Positions 16,525 through 24,225 of a stretch of DNA of 64,000 nt are shown here, one piece after another (position 1 is the stretch's first letter; every line of letters starts with the position of its first letter). The notes beneath the pieces were generated by a model. The model saw nothing but the letters and a program-made list of their open reading frames with translations, made no database searches and was not told the origin of the DNA. This DNA comes from an uncultured Cohaesibacter sp. (GTDB taxonomy: Bacteria > Pseudomonadota > Alphaproteobacteria > Rhizobiales > Cohaesibacteraceae). The DNA lies in assembly GCF_963667045.1 (NCBI RefSeq), contig NZ_OY762934.1:4284501-4348500 (forward strand). The letters are read 5' to 3'. A program made the position numbers and the translations under genes.

Positions 16525-17295
16525 CTATTCATCCTTGTTTCTGGTGACCAGACGCCTCAGCGCCTCGGCCATCGCATTCTTGGGGGGCTCCGGTGTTTCT
16601 CCGGAGTGGGTGCTTCTGCCGCCCCTGTTGCTGGTGTCCGCGCTGCCGGATGCGGCTTTCTCCCCGGTGTGGGGCGGTTTGCCGTCGGCGCTTGCGGACT
16701 GTGGTTTCGATTTCTTGTGACCGTTCACCGGCGGTGCGACATGCTGGTTGAAGTCCGTCATGAAGCGGCCAAGATCGTGGTCGAGCATGCTGGGCACGGT
16801 GCGGGCGATAGCATCCAGAACCGGCTCAAGCCATTCCCTGTCGGCCTTGGCGAAATCGCCCAGAACCCACTGGGTCACGCGTTCCCGGCCCGGATGGCCG
16901 ATGCCCAGCCTGACGCGGTGGAAATTGTTGCCGATATGCGCGCCCGTGGACCTGAGACCATTGTGACCGGCAACACCGCCGCCCAGCTTTGCCTTGACCT
17001 TACCGGGGTTGAGGTCGAGTTCATCATGATAGACAAACACATCCTCAGGCGGGATCTTGTAGAAGCGGCAGGCTTCCGAGATCGCGCGACCGGATTCGTT
17101 CATATAGGTGGCTGGCTTGAGCAGGAGGACCTTGTGCGGGCCAATCTGGCCTTCGCTGATTTCGCCCTGAAACTTGCGGCGCCAGGGGCCGAACTTATGC
17201 TGACGGGCAATCTCGTCGATCGCCATGAAGCCGATATTGTGGCGGTTGCCAGCATATTGGGGTCCGGGATTGCCAAGTCCGACAAGCAGATACAT
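16525..17295 (-). CDS. pth: Peptidyl-tRNA hydrolase with low-complexity C-terminal tail
   Basis: Pth releases peptides from peptidyl-tRNA that drops off the ribosome. The core (about residues 1-187) has the catalytic region [19 protein letters not shown] with the active-site histidine and the conserved [12 protein letters not shown] and FVYHDELDL motifs. The protein is 256 residues against about 190 in E. coli; the extra 70 residues are rich in P, S, K and G and probably disordered, with a short amphipathic end. It sits between rplY and ychF, a common order in alphaproteobacteria. Confidence 0.97.
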   Translation of the reverse strand: MYLLVGLGNPGPQYAGNRHNIGFMAIDEIARQHKFGPWRRKFQGEISEGQIGPHKVLLLKPATYMNESGRAISEACRFYKIPPEDVFVYHDELDLNPGKVKAKLGGGVAGHNGLRSTGAHIGNNFHRVRLGIGHPGRERVTQWVLGDFAKADREWLEPVLDAIARTVPSMLDHDLGRFMTDFNQHVAPPVNGHKKSKPQSASADGKPPHTGEKAASGSADTSNRGGRSTHSGETPEPPKNAMAEALRRLVTRNKDE

Positions 17296-17345
17296 GGTGA
17301 AACCTCCCGAACCCCGAATTTGTGGGTCTGAACAATCAGGACCGA

Positions 17346-17954
17346 TTATTCAGCGCTTGCTTCGCCTTCACCTTCAGCCGGCTCGTTGAAGCCTGCCGGT
17401 GCGGCGATGGTTGCAATGGTGAAGTCGCGATCGGTGATCGTCGGGGTCACGCCAGCCGGCAGGGTGATTGCCGAAATGTGGATGGAGTCGCCGAGATCTG
17501 CGTCCTTCAGGTCGAATACGAAGGATTCCGGAATAGCGGTTGCCGGGCATTCGACTTCGACTTCGCGACGAACGATGTTGAGGGCGCCACCGCGTTTGAG
17601 ACCCGGGCAGCCTTCTTCGTTGATGAACTCAACAGGAACACCAACGGTGATCATGGTGCTGCTGGAAACGCGCAGGAAGTCGACATGAAGCGGGAAGTCG
17701 CGAACGACGTCGAGCTGGTAGTCACGCGGGATCACCTGGATCTTTTCGCCGTCAACGTCAACGGTGATGATGTGGTTCAGAAAACCGCCTTTGTGGATCT
17801 GCAGGGTTGTTTCCTTGTAAGGAATTGCCACAGAGATCGGGTCTTTCTTGTCGCCATAGATGACTGCAGGGATCTTGCCTTCGCGACGCAACGCACGAGC
17901 GGACCCCTTACCGACTCGGTCACGGCGTTCTGCTTTGAATTCAAAGTTAGCCAT
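17346..17954 (-). CDS. rplY: 50S ribosomal protein L25/general stress protein Ctc
   Basis: This is the long Ctc form of L25 (202 residues) that binds 5S rRNA. The N-terminal L25 domain ([31 protein letters not shown]) is followed by a TL5 beta domain and an acidic, alanine/glutamate-rich tail. The ATG at 17954 has an AGGAG site. A terminator-like hairpin with six T residues lies directly in front of that site in the leader, which suggests attenuation control. Downstream are pth and ychF. Confidence 0.96.
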   Translation of the reverse strand: MANFEFKAERRDRVGKGSARALRREGKIPAVIYGDKKDPISVAIPYKETTLQIHKGGFLNHIITVDVDGEKIQVIPRDYQLDVVRDFPLHVDFLRVSSSTMITVGVPVEFINEEGCPGLKRGGALNIVRREVEVECPATAIPESFVFDLKDADLGDSIHISAITLPAGVTPTITDRDFTIATIAAPAGFNEPAEGEGEASAE

Positions 17955-17974
17955 TGGATATACTCCTGAAAATA

Positions 17975-18047
17975 GAAAAAAGGCCGATCATTCGGCCCCG
18001 GTGCTGCAACTCCTCCAAGGGTGTAGAGACAGCTGGAGGGCTTATAA
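17975..18047 (-). promoter_or_regulatory. Structured rplY leader with attenuator-like hairpin
   Basis: Read on the - strand, a -10-like TTATAA (18047-18042) with TTGCCA (18069-18064) as -35 would start a leader of about 80 bases. It can fold CCTCCA with TGGAGG (18039-18034 with 18017-18012), then GGCCGA-ATGA-TCGGCC (17997-17982) followed by TTTTTT, ending just before the AGGAG of rplY. The gene on the other side is divergent, so there is no upstream transcript for this terminator to end; attenuation of rplY is the simplest reading. Confidence 0.55.
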
Positions 18048-18202
18048 GACATCAATTGACCATTGGCAAGCGGGGGCAAGGCAGAAATCTGCGATTTTTC
18101 GCGACAGGCGCGGGCATTCGGGCAGAAGCAGAGGATCTGGGACGAGCCGTTGGCGATTTGGACGGCGGGAAAGCGGATGTTCCAGTCATTGACAGACGCG
18201 TA

Positions 18203-18222
18203 AATCAATCATATGATTGATT
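18203..18222. promoter_or_regulatory. Perfect 20-bp palindrome abutting the tetR start, likely operator
   Basis: AATCAATCATATGATTGATT is its own reverse complement and ends one base before the ATG at 18224. Its length and position suit autorepression by the TetR protein that follows; binding is inferred. Confidence 0.65.
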
Positions 18223-18223
18223 C

Positions 18224-18835
18224 ATGTGTAACCAAAAGCAATCCTATCTCCGCAAAGATGAACGCCGGGCGATGATAGCCGAGGCGGCTCAGGCGCTTAT
18301 CCTCGAAAGCGGGTATGCTGCACTCCGCACTCGCGATGTCGCTGCGCGTGTAGGCATCAACATTTCCACGCTGCATTTCCATGTGCCGACCAAAGCAGCC
18401 TTGATCGCACTTGTGGCCGAGGCGACGCGAGACAGCTTCTTTGCGCTGCTGCCACCAGCCCCCGATCCGGCACGACCTGCCCGCGCGCAGCTTCGCGCGG
18501 AAGCACAGGCTTACCATGACAGCCTGTGCAATCGCCCGGAACTGGCGGCCTGCCATATCCAGCTTCGGCAGGTCGCCGGAACCGAACCGGAGGTTGCCGA
18601 TATGCTCGACACTTTCGAGCAGGGCTGGTGTCAGCGTTATGCCGAAATTCTTGCCATCGGGCGGATGCAGGGCGTGTTCCGCCCCGATCTGACACCATTG
18701 CCGGCGGCGCTGGCGATCAGCGGCGCACTAATGGCCTTTGGTCTCCGTGGACCTGACGGACTGGCGATGTTCTGGCCCGTTTTCAATGAAATTGAGCGTG
18801 GTTTTCTGGCGACGCATCCCAACGAAGGGGAATGA
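18224..18835 (+). CDS. TetR-family transcriptional regulator
   Basis: The 203-residue protein has a TetR helix-turn-helix (about residues 15-60, with GYAALRTRDVAARVGINISTLHFHVPTK) and a C-terminal ligand domain of the type with SGALMAFGLRG. The start is fixed by the palindrome that ends at 18222; no strong Shine-Dalgarno is visible, which points to a short or absent 5' untranslated leader. It is followed, with overlapping ATGA, by a small DUF1992 gene. The ligand and other targets are unknown. Confidence 0.88.
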   Translation: MCNQKQSYLRKDERRAMIAEAAQALILESGYAALRTRDVAARVGINISTLHFHVPTKAALIALVAEATRDSFFALLPPAPDPARPARAQLRAEAQAYHDSLCNRPELAACHIQLRQVAGTEPEVADMLDTFEQGWCQRYAEILAIGRMQGVFRPDLTPLPAALAISGALMAFGLRGPDGLAMFWPVFNEIERGFLATHPNEGE

Positions 18836-18837
18836 CG

Positions 18838-19152
18838 ATGAAGTTTTCCGACTTGGCCGAACGGCAAATCCTGAAAGCACAGTCCGAGGGGCAATTTGAC
18901 AACCTCAAAGGCACCGGAAAGCCCCTGAACCTGACTGGTGATGGCAGCGCGGATGCCGTTGGTTTTCGTATTATGGCCGAAGCCGGGGCCTTGCCGCGTG
19001 AAATCCAGCTACGCAAAGCCGTTGAGGAACAGACCCGCATTCTGGCCGCCGCCCCTGACGACGAAGCGCGCAAGCAAGAAATGAAGAAACTTGCTGATCT
19101 TCAGTTGCGGCTCGCCATAGAGCAGGAAGCACGTCGGCGCTTCTACGGCTGA
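18838..19152 (+). CDS. DUF1992 (DnaJ-associated) small protein
   Basis: This 104-residue protein has the DUF1992 signature: FSDLAERQILKAQSEGQFDNLKGTGKPL followed by GFRIMAEAGALPREIQLRK and a helical, charged end. The function is unknown; the domain occurs in some DnaJ-family proteins. Two ATGs are possible. I prefer 18838 because the AAGGGG site is seven bases upstream; the ATG at 18832 overlaps the tetR stop but lies only one base from that site. It is co-transcribed with the TetR gene, which may regulate it. Confidence 0.85.
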   Translation: MKFSDLAERQILKAQSEGQFDNLKGTGKPLNLTGDGSADAVGFRIMAEAGALPREIQLRKAVEEQTRILAAAPDDEARKQEMKKLADLQLRLAIEQEARRRFYG

Positions 19153-19206
19153 TAAGGGCTTATTCCCGACCATCACTTCATCCCGGAAATCCGATGTCTG
19201 AAAGAC

Positions 19207-19246
19207 AAAAGCCCGCAGCGTTGGGGAACGTTGCGGGCTTGTTTTG
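19207..19246. terminator. Bidirectional rho-independent terminator
   Basis: AAAAGCCCGCAGCGTT pairs with ACGTTGCGGGCTT (one mismatch) and has A- and T-rich flanks. It can end both the DUF1992 gene and the convergent prs gene. Confidence 0.8.
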
Positions 19247-19338
19247 TTTCGGGCTGTCGGTGGGGTGCCGGGCAGGCACCTTTGGCCCTTTGACTTGAAC
19301 GCCTTGTCTCTTCCGCAGGTGTTTGCGGAGCCAAGGCC

Positions 19339-20271
19339 TTAGTCGAACAGGGACGAGACCGACTGTTCGTTGGCCGTGCGGGAGATGGCTTCGCCGAGCA
19401 GGTTGGCGACGCTCAGAACGCGGATGTTGTGGGCGTTCAGAACCGCTTCGGTCGGCTCGATGGAATCGGTGATCACCAGTTCACGCAGTTTGGATGAGGT
19501 GATGCGGGCAACCGCGCCACCGGACAGAACGCCGTGGGTGATGTAGGCGGTCACGGATGCTGCGCCCTTGTTGATCAGCGCTTCAGCCGCGTTGCACAGG
19601 GTGCCGCCGGAATCGATGATGTCGTCGACCAGCACGCAGTTGCGGCCCGACACGTCACCGATGATGTTCATCACTTCGGATTCGCCGGCGCGTTCACGGC
19701 GCTTGTCGACGATGGCGAGCGGAGCGCCGATGCGTTTTGCCAGAGCTCGGGCACGCACAACGCCGCCAACGTCGGGAGAGACGACCATGACGTCTTCGAC
19801 TTCATTGCGTTCCAGAATGTCGCGGGAGAAAACCGGAGCAGCATAGAGGTTGTCCGTCGGGATATCGAAGAAACCCTGAATCTGGGCCGCATGCAGGTCG
19901 AGCGTCAGGACGCGATCGGCGCCTGCATTCGAGATGAGGTTGGAAACCAGTTTAGCCGAGATTGGTGTTCTCGGGCCGGGTTTGCGGTCCTGACGTGCAT
20001 AACCGAAATAGGGAACCACTGCAGTGATGCGGCGAGCCGAAGCACGGCGCAGAGCGTCGATCAGGATCAGCAGTTCCATCAGATGGTCGTTTGCGGGGTA
20101 GGAGGTGGGCTGAACCACGAAGACATCCTGACCACGTACATTTTCGTGGACCTCGATGAAGATTTCCTGATCCGCAAATCGTCTTACGGAAACGTCGCTG
20201 ATTTCAATGCCGAGATAATCGGCAATGCGTTTTGTGAGAGTCGGATTGGAATTGCCGGCGAGAAGTTTCAT
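19339..20271 (-). CDS. prs: Ribose-phosphate pyrophosphokinase
   Basis: Prs makes PRPP from ribose 5-phosphate and ATP for nucleotide, histidine and tryptophan synthesis. The 310-residue length and motifs are canonical: the flexible loop [17 protein letters not shown], the N-terminal [20 protein letters not shown] and the PRPP loop [17 protein letters not shown]. It is transcribed alone from the - strand with a 331-bp upstream gap. Confidence 0.98.
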   Translation of the reverse strand: MKLLAGNSNPTLTKRIADYLGIEISDVSVRRFADQEIFIEVHENVRGQDVFVVQPTSYPANDHLMELLILIDALRRASARRITAVVPYFGYARQDRKPGPRTPISAKLVSNLISNAGADRVLTLDLHAAQIQGFFDIPTDNLYAAPVFSRDILERNEVEDVMVVSPDVGGVVRARALAKRIGAPLAIVDKRRERAGESEVMNIIGDVSGRNCVLVDDIIDSGGTLCNAAEALINKGAASVTAYITHGVLSGGAVARITSSKLRELVITDSIEPTEAVLNAHNIRVLSVANLLGEAISRTANEQSVSSLFD

Positions 20272-20602
20272 GAACCTTGTGCCCTGTCGCTTCGCAAGAT
20301 TGGGGGAGCCGTTGGTCGGGGGGTTGGCTCCTATGCGCCCCTATTGATCAATCTTCTTTTCAACGATTGAAAGCTTCAACAGTTGAAAAACTGATCGATA
20401 GAAATTGAATGGAGTGGATGCCGCGTTCCTGGAGGATGCGAAATAGTCTACGGCCTTGTAAACAAGGAAACCCCATATTGTAAAGTTTATGTGACGTGCA
20501 TCCGTGCATTTTTTTCAGAAAAGTCGCTCAAAAAAACACCACCCGGCCCTGATCGCGCCGAGTGGTATAGAAAAGTCTTAAGCCTTTTTATTCGGAAGGG
20601 CT
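20272..20602. other. Intergenic region between prs and the Amt-MCP gene
   Basis: These 331 bases hold the prs promoter region and the terminator of the Amt-MCP gene (20530-20566). I see no gene. Confidence 0.5.
20530..20566 (-). terminator. Rho-independent terminator of the Amt-MCP gene
   Basis: On the - strand ACCACTCGGC pairs with GCCGGGTGGT (one wobble pair) and is followed by GTTTTTTT, 36 bp after the stop codon. Confidence 0.8.
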
Positions 20603-23086
20603 CTACACCTTGAATTCTGCAACCGACTGCACGAGGCTCTGAGACACGGTCTTGAGCGATTTTGCCCGGTCTCTTGTCTGGCTGGCATTGGCTTCGCCGC
20701 TCCTGGCCCGTTCGTTGAGGACCAGGCTGGTTTCCGACAGGCCGGAGGATGCAGTGGACATGTCGGTGGCTGCCAGAGAGATCTCGCCAATGCCCGTCGA
20801 CAGGCCGGTGATCCGCTGTGCCATGGTCTCGGCCATGCTGCTGATGTGCGACGTGCTCTGGGCGATGTTGGAGGTCGAAAGGCTCTGCTGGTGAGTCGTC
20901 TCGCGGATGGTTTCCACGCCTTCGCGAATGGCCAGAATGATCTTGGAGACCTCGTCGATGCCGGTCTGGGCACTGTTCGAGCCATTCTGGATGCGGGTAA
21001 CCTTTGCCTGAATTTCCTCGACCGCCTTGGAGGTCTGGACCGCCAGCTGTTTGACTTCATCGGCAACCACGGCAAAGCCCTTGCCAGCTTCACCGGCACG
21101 CGAGGCCTCGATGGTGGCGTTGAGTGCCAGGAGGTTGGTCTGATTGGCCACGCTCATGATGAACTGGACGACGACGTCGATCTCCCTGGAAGCGGCAACT
21201 AGCGCCTCCATCGTCTGGTTGGCGTTCTCCGACAGGTTTGCTGCCTTCAGCGAGATTTCCGAGGCATTGTCGGCATTGGAGGCGATGGCCTGAACGGAAT
21301 GGGCAAGATCGCCGACCGTCGTAGACACCTCGCGGATTTCGTCCGACATGTTTCTGGCTGACGTGACGATTTCCTCGCCATAGCGCGCCATCTGGCTGGA
21401 GATGTCCTTGGTCGAGCCGATGCGGCTTTCCACGCAGGAGACCACATCGTGCATGCTATTGGAATGGCTGGCCAGCATCTGCGAGTTGCTGGTGAACTCC
21501 TGCGAGATCTCGACCAGATTCTGCGAGGTTTCATCGACGGCCACCGCCTGCTTCGAGATTTCGGAGACGAGGTGATGGACCTTGTTGACGAAAGGGTTGA
21601 TCACCTGGGCCAGCTCGCCCATTTCATCCCCCGAGGTTTCGTCAAAGCGGCTGGTGAGGTCACAGGTGCCTTCTGTCATCTCGATGAGCTTGCGCTGCAG
21701 TTCGCCCGTGCCAAGGGAGGCACCATGCTCGGCGATGTTGAGGCCCTGCAGTTCGTCTTCGACGCTGACGCGCAGACCGACCACCAGATCGACGAGCTTG
21801 AACATGACGAAGGCCATGGAGAAAGCCCAGCAGAAGCAGATCAGAACCGCCTGGCCCTGTACGAGGAACTGATCGAGGCGCGAGCCAGCGGCCAGCTTGC
21901 TGTCGATGGCAAAGGGGGCCACGAGCAGGGTGCCGAGTGCACCGCCCACGCCATGAACGGAAACGGCGCCGACGACATCATCAAGCCTGAGCCTGTGGGC
22001 GATGAAATCCTCGGCGACGCAAACGCTGATGCCGGCGATGATGCCGATGGCGACGGCGCCGTGGGGGTTGACGGCGTCGCAGCCAGCGGTGATGGCGACC
22101 AGCGCACCGAGCATGCCGTTGATGGAACGGCTCGGTTCAAAGACGTCATCAACGACCCAGCCGAACAGGAAACCGACGGTGCCGCCGAAGACGGCTGCGA
22201 GCAGCGTATTGGCAACGATGCGGGCGAAATCAGGGGTGCCGGCCGTGGTGGAGCCGCCGTTGAAGCCGATCCAGCCGAACAGCAGGATGATGGCACCGGC
22301 AGAGGCCAGCACGATGGAATAGCCCTGAATCTTGTTGACCGAGCCGTCCTTGTTGAACCGTCCGAGGCGCGGCCCGATGATGATGATGCCAGCCAGCGCA
22401 ACCCATGCGCCGACAGAATGGACCACCGTCGATCCGGCAAAGTCGATGAAGCCCTTGTCGGCCAGCCAGGCGGTGTTGTCTCCTTCAAGCAGGTTGCCCC
22501 AGGCCCAGTGACCAAAGACCGGATAGATGATCATGGAGATGAGCACGGAGCTGGCCAGATAGCCGGTAAAGGTCATGCGCTCGGCAACGGCGCCCGAGAC
22601 GATGGTCGCCGAGGTGCCGACGAACACGGCCTGAAAGACGAAGAATGTGTAGTTCCAGTCCGGGAAGGAATCCCAGGCAAACAGGCTGGTTTCCCAGCCG
22701 ACCCAGCCGCCCATGCTGGCGCCGAACATCAGTCCAAAACCGATGAGATAGAACAGGGAGACCGAAATCAGAAGATCAAGGATGTTTTTCTGGGCGACGT
22801 TGATGGAGTTCTTGGAGCGAACCATGCCGCCTTCCAGCAGCAGGAAGCCAACCTGCATCAGCAGCACCATCGCGGCTGCCGTCATGGTCCAGATATGGTT
22901 GGAGTTGATCTGCTGGGCTTCAATGCCTCGGGCGATCTGGCTCTCAAGCTCCGCGATGCGTGCTTCGAGGGCAGGATTGGCAAAAGCAGAATTTGCTGAG
23001 AATAAACAAGTAACAAGTAAGGCCGTTATACTGCTTATGCGAGTGAGCTGTATTTGGATCTTCTTGAATGGAAAGAAGTATTTCAT
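20603..23086 (-). CDS. Ammonium transporter-chemoreceptor fusion (Amt + HAMP-like + MCP signalling domain)
   Basis: This 827-residue protein joins a complete Amt module to a methyl-accepting chemotaxis signalling domain. Residues 1-36 are a signal peptide; about 60-440 form the eleven-helix Amt fold. The pore residues are intact: F155 and F275 (gate), D215, W196, S279 and the twin histidines H223 and H378, by comparison with E. coli AmtB F107, F215, D160, W148, S219, H168 and H318. Residues about 461-510 look like the second half of a HAMP unit (GDEMGELAQVINPFVNKV). Residues 510-827 are an MCP coiled coil with the conserved tip NLLALNATIEASRAGEAGKG and FAVVADEVKQLA (650-682). It should report ammonium at, or passage through, the pore to CheA/CheW. 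No amt, glnK or che gene is adjacent, so it is probably a sensor rather than the main transporter. Confidence 0.93.
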   Translation of the reverse strand: MKYFFPFKKIQIQLTRISSITALLVTCLFSANSAFANPALEARIAELESQIARGIEAQQINSNHIWTMTAAAMVLLMQVGFLLLEGGMVRSKNSINVAQKNILDLLISVSLFYLIGFGLMFGASMGGWVGWETSLFAWDSFPDWNYTFFVFQAVFVGTSATIVSGAVAERMTFTGYLASSVLISMIIYPVFGHWAWGNLLEGDNTAWLADKGFIDFAGSTVVHSVGAWVALAGIIIIGPRLGRFNKDGSVNKIQGYSIVLASAGAIILLFGWIGFNGGSTTAGTPDFARIVANTLLAAVFGGTVGFLFGWVVDDVFEPSRSINGMLGALVAITAGCDAVNPHGAVAIGIIAGISVCVAEDFIAHRLRLDDVVGAVSVHGVGGALGTLLVAPFAIDSKLAAGSRLDQFLVQGQAVLICFCWAFSMAFVMFKLVDLVVGLRVSVEDELQGLNIAEHGASLGTGELQRKLIEMTEGTCDLTSRFDETSGDEMGELAQVINPFVNKVHHLVSEISKQAVAVDETSQNLVEISQEFTSNSQMLASHSNSMHDVVSCVESRIGSTKDISSQMARYGEEIVTSARNMSDEIREVSTTVGDLAHSVQAIASNADNASEISLKAANLSENANQTMEALVAASREIDVVVQFIMSVANQTNLLALNATIEASRAGEAGKGFAVVADEVKQLAVQTSKAVEEIQAKVTRIQNGSNSAQTGIDEVSKIILAIREGVETIRETTHQQSLSTSNIAQSTSHISSMAETMAQRITGLSTGIGEISLAATDMSTASSGLSETSLVLNERARSGEANASQTRDRAKSLKTVSQSLVQSVAEFKV

Positions 23087-23399
23087 TATTCCAGTCCCCT
23101 AGGAAATTCTTTCTTTTTGGGGGATTGTATTTTTGTTGTTTTGAGTTGTGGTTAATAAATTTAAAGCAGTGAGTAATGGGGCGTTTTGTCGCATTTCTGG
23201 CAAGAAAATTGAGACTGTATATTTTATTTATTTCAGTTTTTAAGTCTATTCTTTAGGTTGTTTTGCCAGAAAATGCCTATATATTGATCATTTTGTTTAA
23301 AAAATGTGCAATCAATTCTCGTGTTGCTTGTCAATAAAAAGCCGTGCTCTGCCTGTTGGGCAGAATACGGCTTTCGTGCTTGATCATCCGTCATGATGA
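23087..23399. other. AT-rich intergenic region upstream of the Amt-MCP gene
   Basis: This 313-bp stretch is much more AT-rich than the genes around it and has no plausible coding sequence. It contains the terminator of the lipoprotein gene (23336-23374) and must hold the Amt-MCP promoter. I looked for a sigma-54 -24/-12 pair and saw none that was convincing. Confidence 0.5.
23336..23374 (-). terminator. Rho-independent terminator of the lipoprotein gene
   Basis: AAAGCCGT and ACGGCTTT bracket an inner stem (TCTGCC / GGGCAGA) and, on the - strand, run into TTTTTATTG. Confidence 0.75.
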
Positions 23400-24050
23400 C
23401 TAGATGCTGGCGTGCCAGCTCTTGAGCTTGGCGGCGGTGTCGACGGCCACCTGATCCAGAACCGGACCGGTTACGCTGTCCCAGGGGTCGTTGGAGACCA
23501 TCTGGGCCTTCTGGCTTCCGGTGATACGGTTTACCCGCTTGCCCTTGGCGTCGAAAATGTCCCAGACATAGGAGACCACACAGTCCGAGCCGGACTGGCT
23601 GGCCGAGAAATATCCCTTGACGCGATGGGTGACCTTGGGATCAGTCCGGGTCACGACCGGCAGTGCCTGTTGCGCGACCCTGAGGCCGAGTGCCTTGGAC
23701 AGTTCACGGGCGACTGTGTTCGGCGCTCCGACCATCGGTTCAAATGTCAGCATCGCCTTGGAGACCGGTGCCTGATACTGAGCCATCTGACCCGCCGCAG
23801 GGGTGCCTGGAATGCTCGAGGCCGGCGGCAGGCCTGTGGTGTCTGAAGCTGGCGGGAAGGCCGGGTCGGTCTGTTCCGTGGTGCCGATGTCGCCATCTGC
23901 TGGTGGCAGGCTTTCCAGAATGGAGGGAGGCGTATCGCCGATTCTTCCGGGAGGCGTTGGTGCGCCTCCGCCGGCACACGCTGCCAGAAGCATCGCCAGA
24001 GAAGCCGCCGCGGAAAATCTGCTAACCAAAGCCAGGTGCTTGTCTTGCAT
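23400..24050 (-). CDS. Putative lipoprotein, function unknown
   Basis: The 216-residue protein begins with a lipoprotein signal peptide ending LLAAC (cysteine about residue 25). A proline/threonine-rich linker (about residues 28-90) leads to a compact domain with two cores, ELSKALGLRVAQQAL and SDCVVSYVWDIFDAKGKRVNRITG. I do not recognise the family by name, though lipoproteins of this type sit beside prs and the M24 gene in related bacteria as far as I recall. It would be anchored to the inner or outer membrane facing the periplasm. It is alone between its own terminator and the M24 gene. Confidence 0.8.
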   Translation of the reverse strand: MQDKHLALVSRFSAAASLAMLLAACAGGGAPTPPGRIGDTPPSILESLPPADGDIGTTEQTDPAFPPASDTTGLPPASSIPGTPAAGQMAQYQAPVSKAMLTFEPMVGAPNTVARELSKALGLRVAQQALPVVTRTDPKVTHRVKGYFSASQSGSDCVVSYVWDIFDAKGKRVNRITGSQKAQMVSNDPWDSVTGPVLDQVAVDTAAKLKSWHASI

Positions 24051-24225
24051 GTTTCATCACTCCGCATTTTTGTGCTCTCGTTGTCGCTCACGCCAAATGC
24101 CTCATTGGCGAAACGACAACAAGCCGCTTTCGCGGCTGTCACCAGACACGCGAAAAGCTTTCCTGTTGCGTTGTGTTCCTATAAAACAGGATTTGTTTTA
24201 ACTCTTCTTTAAGAAGAACAAAATG

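Noticed and set aside
17777-18208. An open frame on the - strand across the rplY leader
   Set aside because: It overlaps rplY in another frame and would erase the leader structure and promoter; no family features.
21449-22999. A 516-codon open frame on the + strand opposite the Amt-MCP gene
   Set aside because: It is antisense to a gene with clear domains and has low-complexity acidic composition.
23100-23240. Sigma-54 promoter for the Amt-MCP gene
   Set aside because: I looked for a TGGC-N9/10-TTGC pair on the - strand, as expected for nitrogen control, and found only partial matches.
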